A DNA stretch of 64,000 nucleotides, taken from Bremerella cremea (GTDB taxonomy: Bacteria > Planctomycetota > Planctomycetia > Pirellulales > Pirellulaceae). The position numbers and the translations under genes were made by a program. Shown here piece by piece: positions 35,883 through 44,842 of the stretch (position 1 is its first letter; every line of letters starts with the position of its first letter). The notes beneath the pieces were generated by a model. The model searched no databases. It was not told the DNA's origin and saw only the letters and a program-made list of their open reading frames with translations. The stretch is from NCBI RefSeq assembly GCF_003335505.1, contig NZ_QPEX01000024.1, forward strand, positions 62,001 to 126,000. Direction: 5' to 3'.

Positions 35883-38800
35883 TTATCGCGTCACCACTTC
35901 TGTCTCAATCTTGGCCGGATGCGCCTTGGCGCGGGCCTTTGGATCAGACGTGCGTTTTGTTTTGAAGAAATAGGCTCGCATATAGAACATGCAAGCGATG
36001 CCCCCAATCACGAACAAACAGCCCCAATACCGCAGCGCCGTACCAGGATCGTAGTTGACCGAGAACACCGATTTGTAAACCTCGGAATCGTTACTTCGTT
36101 CCGGGACAAATTCTCGATACTCGGGCGTTCCAGCCAAGTAAGGACCATCGAACGATTCCTGAAAGATCCGCAAGTCGCGTCCGCCAGCTGGCTCGGTAAA
36201 ATCGTCTGGCGCGTTCATTGTGATCCACACATTACGCTTTAACAAAGCACGCTGCGTGTAATAAACGTCGCCTGTTTCCGGATCGACCGAGATCCCCTCG
36301 AGCCCATCCATTAGCGGCGAGTGAAAGACCACCGGTTCGCCCGACTTCTCGTTTAAGTCGAGCATGCGAATCACTGTGTTAATCTCTTGTTCTTTGGGGC
36401 CATCATCCCCCAAGTACATTGGATCGTTCAAGTGCTTTCGAGCATTCGGATCGATACCGTTCGGCTGAATATCGGTCCAATAGAGTCGCCCACGCTCGCT
36501 ATCGACAGCGATACTGTTCGGCTTGCCTGCTGACTTGTAGGTATACACCGGCGTAAGCTCAGGGGAATCGAGCGGGGTCTTGCCGATCATGTCGTTCAAG
36601 TCGTCTGTAAAATAGAGCTGGCCGTTTTTACTATCAAGAGCCACACTCGTCACGTTGCCGGCACTGGCCAGCCACTTGTTCTCGACTTCGCTGCCATCAA
36701 GCTTGACGCGTCCAATCGCCTTGTCGGCCACGTTTCCGAAGTAAGCCCAGCCTCCCGCAACATCAACGGCCAGACCGCTCGGAGAACGATCGAACAACGC
36801 GATCACTCTCTTATCGCTGCCATCGGCCTTGGCCTGCAATAGCACATCGGCCTCCTGGCCGGTCAGTCGATTGAACTGTTTGGCTAACCAATAGAATTGC
36901 TTACCATCTTCACTTATTGTCAAGTTTTTGGGGTCGGTTGCCGCCGAATTAACCAGCGTAATCGCTGGTTCACCAAACCCGCCCAGGTTCGACGCCATAA
37001 TCGGCTTGGCACGTGTGTTGGCATCGATCCAAGCCAACCGGTCACCACGCGCCACGACAAAAGTCGCATTGATCTCACCATTGATACCCATCGGCGCGAT
37101 CTTTCCGTCTGAGAGCCGCATGATGTAACGGTCTTTCAGGCGATCGAGATAGTCGACGTCACTTGAGTAGTGCGACGGCTGCGAGGTACCAGGATCAAGA
37201 CGGCGTTCAAACTGTTGCAGGTAAATGCGAAAGCCGATGGGGTACGATTGGATTGGCATCGAGAGTTTTACTTCACGATCCCCGACCTTCACCTTGTGCA
37301 GCGTAGAACGTTCGTTCAAGCCTACGTCTGGCTCGTTGATGTGCGCCTTGAGCCAAAACTCTTCGGTCTCGCCGTCGACCGTCAAACGCACCTGAGCAGC
37401 TGGCGTGTTGGCGAGTGGCCCTGAAGTGCCAAACGGTAACTTCTCGGGCTGTGGTTTAGGGCGATCGGATGGCACGAACGCACCCACATACATATTGAGC
37501 GTTGCAATCGGCATCTTGAATGCTTCGACCGCATCTTCTTTGGTGGCCTTGCGTTTGAGTTCGCCTGAAGCAACGACCTGTTTGCGATTCCAATAGCGGT
37601 AGAAGATGCGTTTCGACGCCGGGTCGTTTTCATCTTCGGTTCCTTCGGCGACCCCTTGGATCAAATCGATCCGCGATCCCCCTTCCCCACGCATCAACTG
37701 TGCTGCGTCTTTTTCGCCAAAGTCGAACCAATAGTGGCCGAAGACTTGCGAATCGTACGCCTGCATATTCATCTGCGGCATGTTTGCTAACAAGGTTAAT
37801 TCGTCAACCTTTTTATCCCCCTGGAACAGCTCGATAATTACCGTCGGGTTGCGTGGCTCGGCTCCTTCTTCTTCAGGAACTTCTACCCAACTGAATTGCT
37901 GCCCGCCAACCTGGTCGAGTTGGGCCGTGGGGTAATAGGCTTTGACCTGATATTTCAAATCGGTCCCTGGCAGCTCTTGAGGCTCTTTTTCTAACTGTTG
38001 ATCCACTTGAATCACGGTTGGCTTGCCGCCAGCGTACAGAATGACTTCCCCTTGTGGCCCGATCGAGCCTTCTTCCGGCACGCACTTCAAGAAGGCCTCG
38101 GTCGCCGCCCGGTTGCCAGCCATGTGAAAGGTTAGTGTTCCCCCCCCAGTACGCTGACTGTCTCCGACACCAAATCGGTATTTAGGCTGTTGCGGAGCAT
38201 TGAAAACCGATAAACGGGTGGGCATCCATTGCTCTTCCCCTTCTTCCATTCGCCCGTCCGAAGTTTGTTTCGGCATCTTCGGCACGCTCATCATTAACTG
38301 AACGGTAGGTGTGTTGTCCCACCAACGGCAGTCGGCATAGTAGTCCAGCACTTCCAGTTGCACGTCGTCTCGGTTGTACAGAACATTCCCAGCGCGGTTT
38401 CGCATCGAAGCGTAAAAAATGGGAGAGAACCAACGTGCCAGCTCTGGTTCGGCAACTTTCCAATGGGCGAAGCCATCGTGATAGGCCGACCAGTTAAACA
38501 TGCCAGGGGCGAAATCGACGGCATGCCGTTCGACTCCTTCGGTCTTCGGGCCAAGCGTTTCTGGTGGCAGACTGGCCTGATTATCGATTCGTAAATCGAA
38601 GTAGTACGAGTTATCAAACGCTAATTCCGAGGCGTGATTCTCCCAGACATGAACCTGGGCATCGACTCCCTTGCTACGGCTAATCGCACCACTCAACAAC
38701 AGCATCAACAACCCGATATGGGTAATGACAAACCCCGTCTGATGCCGTTTCCATGGGTAACGAATCGCGGCCGCGCAAAAAATGTTGACCCCTAACAGCG

Positions 38801-39014
38801 CATAGATCAGACCAAACCACCACGATCGATAAACGTAGAACTGCACCACGTCCGTATTGAACGTGGCCTCGACAAAGGTGGCAAAGATCAGCGCAAGGGC
38901 CATCAAGCTGAGCAGCACCACGGCCAAGCCCAGCGAAGCAGCGAATTGATACGTATACAACAGTGCCCGAACCAGAAAAGGTTGGTCGGGAGAGACAAGT
39001 TTGGGTCTTGCCAC
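35883..39014 (-). CDS. resB: ResB-like cytochrome c biogenesis protein with beta-propeller insertion
   Basis: 1043 aa, well over normal ResB length (about 450-550). N-terminal membrane helices ('LYTYQFAASLGLAVVLLSLM', 'GLIYALLGVNIFCAAAIRYP', 'TGFVITHIGLLMLLLSGAIS') match ResB. The long exported part includes a run of YWTD/NHL-like propeller strands ('QFYWLAKQFNRLTG', 'GQLYFTDDLNDMIG', 'RGRLYWTDIQPNGID', 'TGDVYYTQRALL') near residues 720-950. A final membrane helix ('GCLFVIGGIACMFYMRAYFF') precedes a basic tail. ResB and CcsA together export haem and attach it to apocytochromes. The propeller is an unusual addition. Confidence 0.88.
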   Translation of the reverse strand: MARPKLVSPDQPFLVRALLYTYQFAASLGLAVVLLSLMALALIFATFVEATFNTDVVQFYVYRSWWFGLIYALLGVNIFCAAAIRYPWKRHQTGFVITHIGLLMLLLSGAISRSKGVDAQVHVWENHASELAFDNSYYFDLRIDNQASLPPETLGPKTEGVERHAVDFAPGMFNWSAYHDGFAHWKVAEPELARWFSPIFYASMRNRAGNVLYNRDDVQLEVLDYYADCRWWDNTPTVQLMMSVPKMPKQTSDGRMEEGEEQWMPTRLSVFNAPQQPKYRFGVGDSQRTGGGTLTFHMAGNRAATEAFLKCVPEEGSIGPQGEVILYAGGKPTVIQVDQQLEKEPQELPGTDLKYQVKAYYPTAQLDQVGGQQFSWVEVPEEEGAEPRNPTVIIELFQGDKKVDELTLLANMPQMNMQAYDSQVFGHYWFDFGEKDAAQLMRGEGGSRIDLIQGVAEGTEDENDPASKRIFYRYWNRKQVVASGELKRKATKEDAVEAFKMPIATLNMYVGAFVPSDRPKPQPEKLPFGTSGPLANTPAAQVRLTVDGETEEFWLKAHINEPDVGLNERSTLHKVKVGDREVKLSMPIQSYPIGFRIYLQQFERRLDPGTSQPSHYSSDVDYLDRLKDRYIMRLSDGKIAPMGINGEINATFVVARGDRLAWIDANTRAKPIMASNLGGFGEPAITLVNSAATDPKNLTISEDGKQFYWLAKQFNRLTGQEADVLLQAKADGSDKRVIALFDRSPSGLAVDVAGGWAYFGNVADKAIGRVKLDGSEVENKWLASAGNVTSVALDSKNGQLYFTDDLNDMIGKTPLDSPELTPVYTYKSAGKPNSIAVDSERGRLYWTDIQPNGIDPNARKHLNDPMYLGDDGPKEQEINTVIRMLDLNEKSGEPVVFHSPLMDGLEGISVDPETGDVYYTQRALLKRNVWITMNAPDDFTEPAGGRDLRIFQESFDGPYLAGTPEYREFVPERSNDSEVYKSVFSVNYDPGTALRYWGCLFVIGGIACMFYMRAYFFKTKRTSDPKARAKAHPAKIETEVVTR

Positions 39015-39871
39015 GTTCTATTCCATGGGGTCAGGAAGCGCGGGATGCGAGCGTTTGTGAACTTCAAGTGCTGGAAAGAAACCTCCCCCTAGGTGGGATC
39101 TCGCTTTCCGCTGAGCACTCTCAGCATTCAAATTTGGCTCGATACTTTCGGCAATGTTGGCGATTTTGATTAGGCGTTACATCTACCCGACGATTGGGGA
39201 GCGGGGCCCAATACGTGTTAGGTACCTAGTTCCTCCCAGATCTCCGAGAGAAACCCGCCAATTGGCCAGATGCGGCAACAACTTACGTCCCCTGGACGGT
39301 CGCACCACTTCGGCACTCTCTCTATTATAGCGCGATGCGTCGCAACGGATACCTACAGTTCTGCAGCCAGTGGGGAGAAGCGGCAATTAAAGGTTCCGAT
39401 TTTGCTGACAAGATCCCCAGATTGTGACTCTTTGCCTTGCCCAAAAGGTCCTGTCAGATTTTTTTGTGGGTGTATCTCGAAATACTCCGTGAAGGAGGAT
39501 TCGCTCGTTCTAGTGATGGCCAATCCAGAGGTGTGGCCTCCCACGTCTCTCTTGAAATCTCTTCCCCTCGCATCGGCAATGGAAGATTCGTGTCGCATCA
39601 AGCGACAGCCGTCAGCGAATTCTCTGCGATTTCATAATTTTCGAATCGAAAATAGAAGGCTTATACCAGCCAAAGATTGAGATATGCGTGGCAGGGAAGG
39701 ACCTGAATGTTGCATAAGATTCATGATCCATGCAGAATATCAGCGATTGAGCTCGTTCCTAGGCACCCAGATATCCACTTGTGAATCGAGGCACCGAACG
39801 AAAGCGACCTGAGGAATCATTTGATTCCCGTTGGCTTCGATTCGCACTTCTTCCTCGTGGAGGTCTTTACC
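39015..39871. other. Intergenic region upstream of resB and the broken DUF1559 gene
   Basis: About 860 bases between two divergent genes. A perfect -10 hexamer (TATAAT) on the minus strand at 39324-39329 could belong to the resB promoter, though no good -35 stands in front. Open frames on both strands (39270-39680 plus, 39353-39601 minus) show no recognisable content. Long for this window. Confidence 0.45.
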
Positions 39872-40837
39872 GTGTCTGTTCAGCGTGCCCGTGGATTTAC
39901 TCTTGTTGAATTATTGGTGGTTATCGCCATTATTGGCGTCTTGATCGCGTTGCTGCTGCCTGCCGTGCAACAAGCACGAGAAGCAGCTCGTCGCATGCAG
40001 TGTTCTAATAACCTGCGCCAGGTAGGGCTTGCGTGACATAACTACCATGACACTTACAGAACGTTCGCTCCAGGACGGCTGCAGTATTCGGGAAAAGACT
40101 CTACCGGCAGCAGTACAAAGATTGTCACTGGCTTCCTGGCCATGGTCCTACCATTTGTGGAACAAGGCAACCTAAAAGGGCTTTACGACCAACGCTATGG
40201 CTTCGACGATGTGACGAATCAGGCCGCTGCCAATACGAGTGTTAATGTTTATCTCTGCCCTTCCGCTCCGGGCGAACGGAAGACGCCCATCTACGCAGGC
40301 TGGAACATGGGATGGACGACGGATGTTTCGGCGCTTGATCCGAACTTGACCGGCATCGCAACGGATTATCAAGGTGTGCGGGGAATTCATATTGTCGACT
40401 CTTCCGGCGCGTGGTCTGATGCCAACAGCAAGGTCGGGATTCTCAGCGAGACGGCCACTGATTTTGCTGACATTACTGATGGAACAAGCAATACAATTCT
40501 CCTCTTTGAGATGGCCGGCAAGCCTGCGAATTGGATCAGCGGCAAGACCGTCGAAGTGACGAATGCCCAGTTCTACGGCTATGGTCCTTGGGTCGGCAAC
40601 AACGGTGTGATGGTTTGGAACTACAACAAAAAAGGCCAAAGCCGTTGCGGTGCCGCAGATGATTGCTTGCACTACATCAATGTCAACAACGAAGGGGCGC
40701 CATACAGCTTTCATCCGGGTGTTGTCACCGTAATGCTTGCTGATGGTTCCACGCGCAGCCTGCCAGAGACGATTGACCGTCATATCTTCGTCAATCTTTC
40801 CATGAAGGCGGATGGAAACGTCATCGGAGAGTATTAG
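39872..40837 (+). pseudogene. DUF1559 prepilin-like gene interrupted by in-frame TGA
   Basis: Start at GTG 39872, 8 bases after GGAGG. The pilin-type leader '[19 protein letters not shown]' and '[19 protein letters not shown]' are intact up to 'RQVGLA', then TGA at 40034-40036 stops the frame. Directly after it, in the same frame, the family sequence resumes ('HNYHDTYRTFAPGRL', 'MVLPFVEQGNLKGLYDQ') and runs to the normal end ('MLADGSTRSLPETID') at 40837. One nonsense change thus breaks an otherwise complete gene. It could be a true pseudogene, a sequencing error or, less likely, readthrough. Confidence 0.88.
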
Positions 40838-41027
40838 CGTCCAGCGGGCTTTTCATGGGCCTGCGAATGTCCTCCGAGCAGGAGAAACCTTACGCCAGAC
40901 CAAGAACGCTATCGGCCCTCTTGGGTTTGATAGCGCCATAGCTTCTATCGCTGTTGGCGCTTGATGTCGATCGACGAGTTGTTGCCCAAACCGCTTCACC
41001 AACGCGGTGGCGGAAGGTATCAACCGC

Positions 41028-41067
41028 AAAAAAAGCCATAGCCTTCAAAAAGAAGGCCACGGCTTTT
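41028..41067. terminator. Bidirectional terminator
   Basis: AAAAAAGCC...GCCTTC at 41028-41046 pairs imperfectly with GAAGGC...GGCTTTT at 41052-41067 around AAAAA. It lies between the convergent DUF1559 pseudogene (plus) and the acidic HTH gene (minus), and has T-tracts in both directions. Confidence 0.78.
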
Positions 41068-41098
41068 GTAGGTTACGGGTCGCTTGAATCACAGCTAC

Positions 41099-42466
41099 TT
41101 AAGAAGGAAGCAGGCCAAGGATGCTGTCCATGATGGTGCTACTGATGGAATAGGGCTCGCTGAAACTCCACGTGTTCCACATCAGGTCGGTCACCATCAG
41201 ACCGCAAGCCATTAACATCAGGGCGGTTGCCCCGAGGAGGCCAACTTCTAGTCCCGTGTAGGAAATGTCAGCCGGAGCAGCCGCCGCTGGGGCTGCTTGG
41301 GCCATGGTGCCGGAGCCAGATGAGGCGGCCATAGCATCGTCTGCTTCCAGGCCATCGCTATCGCCTAGACCACCAAAATCGCCCCCTTCCAGAGTCGAGC
41401 TACCAAACAGGCCTGATTCCGACGACATCGAATCGGAATCCAAGGCAATCACCTGGGAACCGCTGTCGTCATCCTCCAACTCTCCTTCGACCGGGGTCAG
41501 CAGGAAGTCACCCTCCGCTGCGTCGGCAGCCGCAGCTGGCTCGAACAATTCTTCGTCATCCGAAGCAGCAATCCCCTTGGCTGCTGGCTCTGGCGATTCT
41601 TCAGCCAAAAGATCTAAACCGCTATCACCGGAGGACAGCGAGAAACTATCGTCGGAAGCAGCTAGTCCAATTTCACCCGATTCACTCGAATCGCTGATCA
41701 GATCAATTTCGCTGTCATCGCTATTGCTTGGAATAGGCGCTTCATCCGCGAGGCTTAACTCGTCTTCGGAAGCCAGCAAGTCCATGCTGCTGTCTTCGTC
41801 ATCTTCGATATCAAGCGAAAGCTCACCACTGCTGTCGTGGTCCATCCCGATACCGCTGGTCCCGAGATCCAACGATTCGTCTTCCAAAGCCAGACTCAAA
41901 CCGCTGCCGGTACCTTCCGGATCGAGCGGTTCGCCGCCGAGGTTAATGTCGGCTTCGCTTTCTTCGTCCGTCAAGCTCAACTCGCCGTCGTCGACGAGAC
42001 TGAATTCGTCTTCGGCAGGCTTATCAATCGAAGAATCATCGCCCAAATCTAAGCTGCTCAGGCCAGATTCTTCGGTATTGCTGACCAGGCTATCTTCGAG
42101 CCCCAGATCGCTATCAGGTAGGCTCAACGCGATGTCGCCAGCACTATCATCGATATTGCTGATGATATTCGAGCTGCCGCCATCACCACCTTCGCCGGTG
42201 TCTTCAATCAAAAGACTATCCATCGAGCCGGACGAACCATCTTCGGAGTCAGGCCCACCGCTGAGCTCGAATTCTTGGCTCTCGTCACCAGCCAAACCTT
42301 CTTCCGCCAGAATGGTCTTGGCTTTCTCCAGTTCGTCGTCTTTGAACTTCCAGCTCGAACCGTCACGGAAAGCTCGCAGCTTACCACGGTCACGCAGATC
42401 TTGGATGATTTCTTCGGAAACGCCCAGCTTGGCGGCGAAATCAGAAAGCGGAATATATTCGGCCAT
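41099..42466 (-). CDS. HTH protein with long acidic region and C-terminal membrane helix
   Basis: 455 aa from ATG 42466 (GGGAG 5 bases upstream). Residues about 1-55 are an excisionase/MerR-like HTH ('YIPLSDFAAKLGVSEEIIQ', 'GKLRAFRDGSSWKFKDDEL'). Then about 330 residues are almost only Ser, Asp, Glu, Leu and Gly in loose repeats ('LSLADEAPIPSNSDDSEIDL', 'DSGLDLLAEESPE'). The end has a hydrophobic helix near residues 400-425 ('LEVGLLGATALMLMACGLMV'). So it looks like a membrane-tethered DNA-binding or protein-binding protein with a disordered acidic spacer. Function unknown. Confidence 0.75.
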   Translation of the reverse strand: MAEYIPLSDFAAKLGVSEEIIQDLRDRGKLRAFRDGSSWKFKDDELEKAKTILAEEGLAGDESQEFELSGGPDSEDGSSGSMDSLLIEDTGEGGDGGSSNIISNIDDSAGDIALSLPDSDLGLEDSLVSNTEESGLSSLDLGDDSSIDKPAEDEFSLVDDGELSLTDEESEADINLGGEPLDPEGTGSGLSLALEDESLDLGTSGIGMDHDSSGELSLDIEDDEDSSMDLLASEDELSLADEAPIPSNSDDSEIDLISDSSESGEIGLAASDDSFSLSSGDSGLDLLAEESPEPAAKGIAASDDEELFEPAAAADAAEGDFLLTPVEGELEDDDSGSQVIALDSDSMSSESGLFGSSTLEGGDFGGLGDSDGLEADDAMAASSGSGTMAQAAPAAAAPADISYTGLEVGLLGATALMLMACGLMVTDLMWNTWSFSEPYSISSTIMDSILGLLPS

Positions 42467-42522
42467 GATGGCTCCCAGGTGTTCCAATCCTTACCAGGAA
42501 GCCACCGACCGAAGGCTTGCCA

Positions 42523-42861
42523 CTAGGATTGGTTGAGCAGTTTGCGAATGTCACGTGGGCCAGGTGTGCCCCCGTTGAATTCTTCGATGAGTAAATCCCA
42601 TTGTAAATTGCGAACGCTGCGAAGGGAAACTTTTCCGTTGGTCCCATCCACATGATAAACGGCCATGACCCTTGTTTCTGGGTCCACCAAAATCATGTGC
42701 TGTCCTCCATCTCCAGAGGTCGCCGTGTGAACGACTAACCCGGAAGAGACCGGTAGCCCAAGATTTTGCTGGGCCATAGCGGACGAGGAATCGCGGAAAA
42801 GCTCAACGCCAAGCGTTACAACGACGATGACGACGATCGCCGAGAGAATTGACTTCCACAT
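42523..42861 (-). CDS. Small hypothetical membrane or exported protein
   Basis: 112 aa. N-terminal hydrophobic helix ('ILSAIVVIVVVTLGVELF') acts as anchor or uncleaved signal, followed by a compact domain with 'GGQHMILVDPETRVMAVYHV' and 'LRSVRNLQWDLLIEEFNG'. The pattern suggests beta strands. No family recognised. 57 bases upstream of the acidic HTH gene on the same strand, so probably one transcript. Confidence 0.7.
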   Translation of the reverse strand: MWKSILSAIVVIVVVTLGVELFRDSSSAMAQQNLGLPVSSGLVVHTATSGDGGQHMILVDPETRVMAVYHVDGTNGKVSLRSVRNLQWDLLIEEFNGGTPGPRDIRKLLNQS

Positions 42862-43510
42862 AAATCACCCATATTACGCGATTTACGGAATCGTTCCTCT
42901 AAGACTTATTCTAGAAGCCCAATTCCGAGATGCAACTATTTATCTGATGGTTGTTTAGGGAGAAACCGCAAAGCATTCCACCCAAAAGGGGCAAAATCGG
43001 TCTATTAAATCCTGGCAACCTATGCGTTGGGCAGTTTATCAGCAGTGTCGGCCCCGACAAACAGGAATTTCTGGGACCATTCCCCCCATGTCAGGGAAAG
43101 AAACCGCGGGAGGAGAAAATTTTGTCAAGAAAGAACATCGGCCGACGGACTAAGTCCGTCGGCCGAACATTCATTTCCCCCCCGGGATTTAATTCAAACT
43201 CGACGAGCGAGTGATGTTTTAAGCAAGTCCTCTTCTCAGAGGAGGTTATCGCGGCGTTGCTTGCCTCGACGCAAAGAGTTATCGGCAAGCGAACCGGTCC
43301 TATTGAAACTCTTTTGGGGTGATTCTCGAAAAAACCGGCGTAACGACGCAAACCGCCACGTCACCTCAAACTAACACATTCCCAGAAGACTTTAGATTTT
43401 GCCTGATTGTTACAGGCCCATTATTCCGATTCTAACGATTAACGGAAGTTTCCCTTTTGTTCCGCCTCCCTCCCCGGGAAGTTGCGGTGCCATCGAAAAG
43501 GAGTTCGATT
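42862..43510. other. Divergent intergenic region
   Basis: About 650 bases between the small membrane protein gene (minus) and the TolQ/ExbB-like gene (plus). It contains the perfect palindrome at 43140-43164 and a small CCTCT/AGAGG hairpin near 43229. Otherwise no gene is seen. Confidence 0.5.
43140..43164. repeat. Perfect 11-bp-arm palindrome
   Basis: GGCCGACGGAC at 43140-43150 and GTCCGTCGGCC at 43154-43164 around TAA. The sequence GAACAT flanks it on the left (43133-43138) and is repeated directly on the right (43165-43170). No T-tract follows on the plus strand; on the minus strand it is followed by TTCTTTCTTG, a weak terminator tail. Confidence 0.75.
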
Positions 43511-44842
43511 GTGCAAGAGACGGACGCCCCTAAGATCTCTCAGTCTATCGCTGCCAAGCTTGGCTGGCCGATTCTGATTGGTTCGGCTTTGACCGTTCTT
43601 TTCTATGCCGCCATTCATTTTGGCGTCATCCCCCAGCACCCGCTACTTCGCTATGTTACCGCTCACCCGGTCGAATATGCAGAAGTGGCCATGTTCATGG
43701 TGGGGATTGCGGCGTTGCTCTTGAAAGGTGGACAACTCGTTGCTGAGTTACGTTCCCTTCCTCAAGTCGAGCTTCCTCCTCAGGAATCTCAACGAACCAA
43801 AATCGAACAAGCCCCCGTGCTGCTGGCCGCACTCCGCGAATTGCCGGAGTCGCTTCATTCGACACTTTTGTTCCAACGCTTGGGCAAAGGGCTGCATCAT
43901 GTGCATGCCAGCCAAACGGCTGCGTCGTTGCAAGACGAAATGAAGTACCTGGCCGACATCGACCAGGAACGCTCTGAGCATGACTACTCGATGGTTCGGA
44001 TCGTCATTTGGGCGACCCCCATGCTCGGCTTCTTGGGAACGGTGATCGGTATCACCCTGGCCCTCGGTAATCTCTCGCCGGAGGCCTTAGTCAGCGAACC
44101 CAAAGTGGCAATGGAAAGCCTACTGCAAGGTTTGAGTGTCGCGTTTGACACGACTGCCCTGGCGTTGACGCTGTCGATTGGATTAATGTTCGCTCAGTTT
44201 GTCATGGGACGCATCGAAGCCGATATTTTGAGCAATGTCGATGCGATCGCGGCGGAAGAACTCACAACTCGCTTTGAAACCGAGGGAAGCGCGACCGACC
44301 CAAGTGTTTTGGCTGTTAAGCGAATGGCGGAACGGACGATTCAAACGACGCAAGATCTGGTTGTTCGCCAGACCGAGCTCTGGCGGGAAACGGTTTCGGC
44401 CGCCCATCAACATTGGCAACGTTTGGTCAGTACCAGTACCGAACAAATGGAAACCGCCTTGCATAACGCGTTAAGTGAATCGCTTAAGACGCATGCCGAG
44501 GCCCTTGCCGCTGCCCAACAAAACACGATGCAACGTTCGGCAGAGCAGCTTAATGGTGTGATCGATGCGTTATACCAAGTTAGTTCTTCGATCCACTCGC
44601 AGCAGGAACAAATGACCGAACAAGGTTCGATCCTGTTGAAAGTCGTGGAAGCGACCGGTGAAGTGGCCAGCCTCGAAGAATCGCTCAATCGCAATCTTTC
44701 CAGCTTGGCCGGCAAGCAGCACTTTGAAGAAACCGTGCAAAGCCTGGCTGCCACCATTCACTTGCTTAACTCACGGATGACCGATGGTGGCCACGCCACG
44801 GTTCAACTCGATCGGAAACAGGAAAAAGGTCACGCAGCGTGA
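43511..44842 (+). CDS. MotA/TolQ/ExbB-family proton channel protein
   Basis: 443 aa from GTG 43511, with AAGGAG 7 bases upstream. Membrane helices: 'PILIGSALTVLFYAAIHFGV', 'EVAMFMVGIAALLLKGG', then the ExbB core 'MVRIVIWATPMLGFLGTVIG' and 'VAFDTTALALTLSIGLMFAQ', which form the proton path. The C-terminal 180 residues are a cytoplasmic coiled region. It pairs with two ExbD-like proteins in the same operon (overlaps 4 and 4 bases), so it should be the stator-type motor that powers some envelope process. Target unknown. Confidence 0.88.
   Translation: MQETDAPKISQSIAAKLGWPILIGSALTVLFYAAIHFGVIPQHPLLRYVTAHPVEYAEVAMFMVGIAALLLKGGQLVAELRSLPQVELPPQESQRTKIEQAPVLLAALRELPESLHSTLLFQRLGKGLHHVHASQTAASLQDEMKYLADIDQERSEHDYSMVRIVIWATPMLGFLGTVIGITLALGNLSPEALVSEPKVAMESLLQGLSVAFDTTALALTLSIGLMFAQFVMGRIEADILSNVDAIAAEELTTRFETEGSATDPSVLAVKRMAERTIQTTQDLVVRQTELWRETVSAAHQHWQRLVSTSTEQMETALHNALSESLKTHAEALAAAQQNTMQRSAEQLNGVIDALYQVSSSIHSQQEQMTEQGSILLKVVEATGEVASLEESLNRNLSSLAGKQHFEETVQSLAATIHLLNSRMTDGGHATVQLDRKQEKGHAA

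Noticed and set aside
39270..39680. Open frames on both strands in the resB upstream gap
   Set aside because: No domains, no ribosome sites, and mutually overlapping; treated as non-coding.
40034..40036. TGA read as an amino acid (recoding or selenocysteine)
   Set aside because: DUF1559 proteins are not selenoproteins and no following stem-loop of that type is evident; a nonsense mutation or base error is simpler.
41265..42536. Long plus-strand open frame (423 codons)
   Set aside because: It is antisense to the acidic HTH gene; its Ser/Pro content is simply the complement of the Ser/Asp/Glu codons, and it has no domain.
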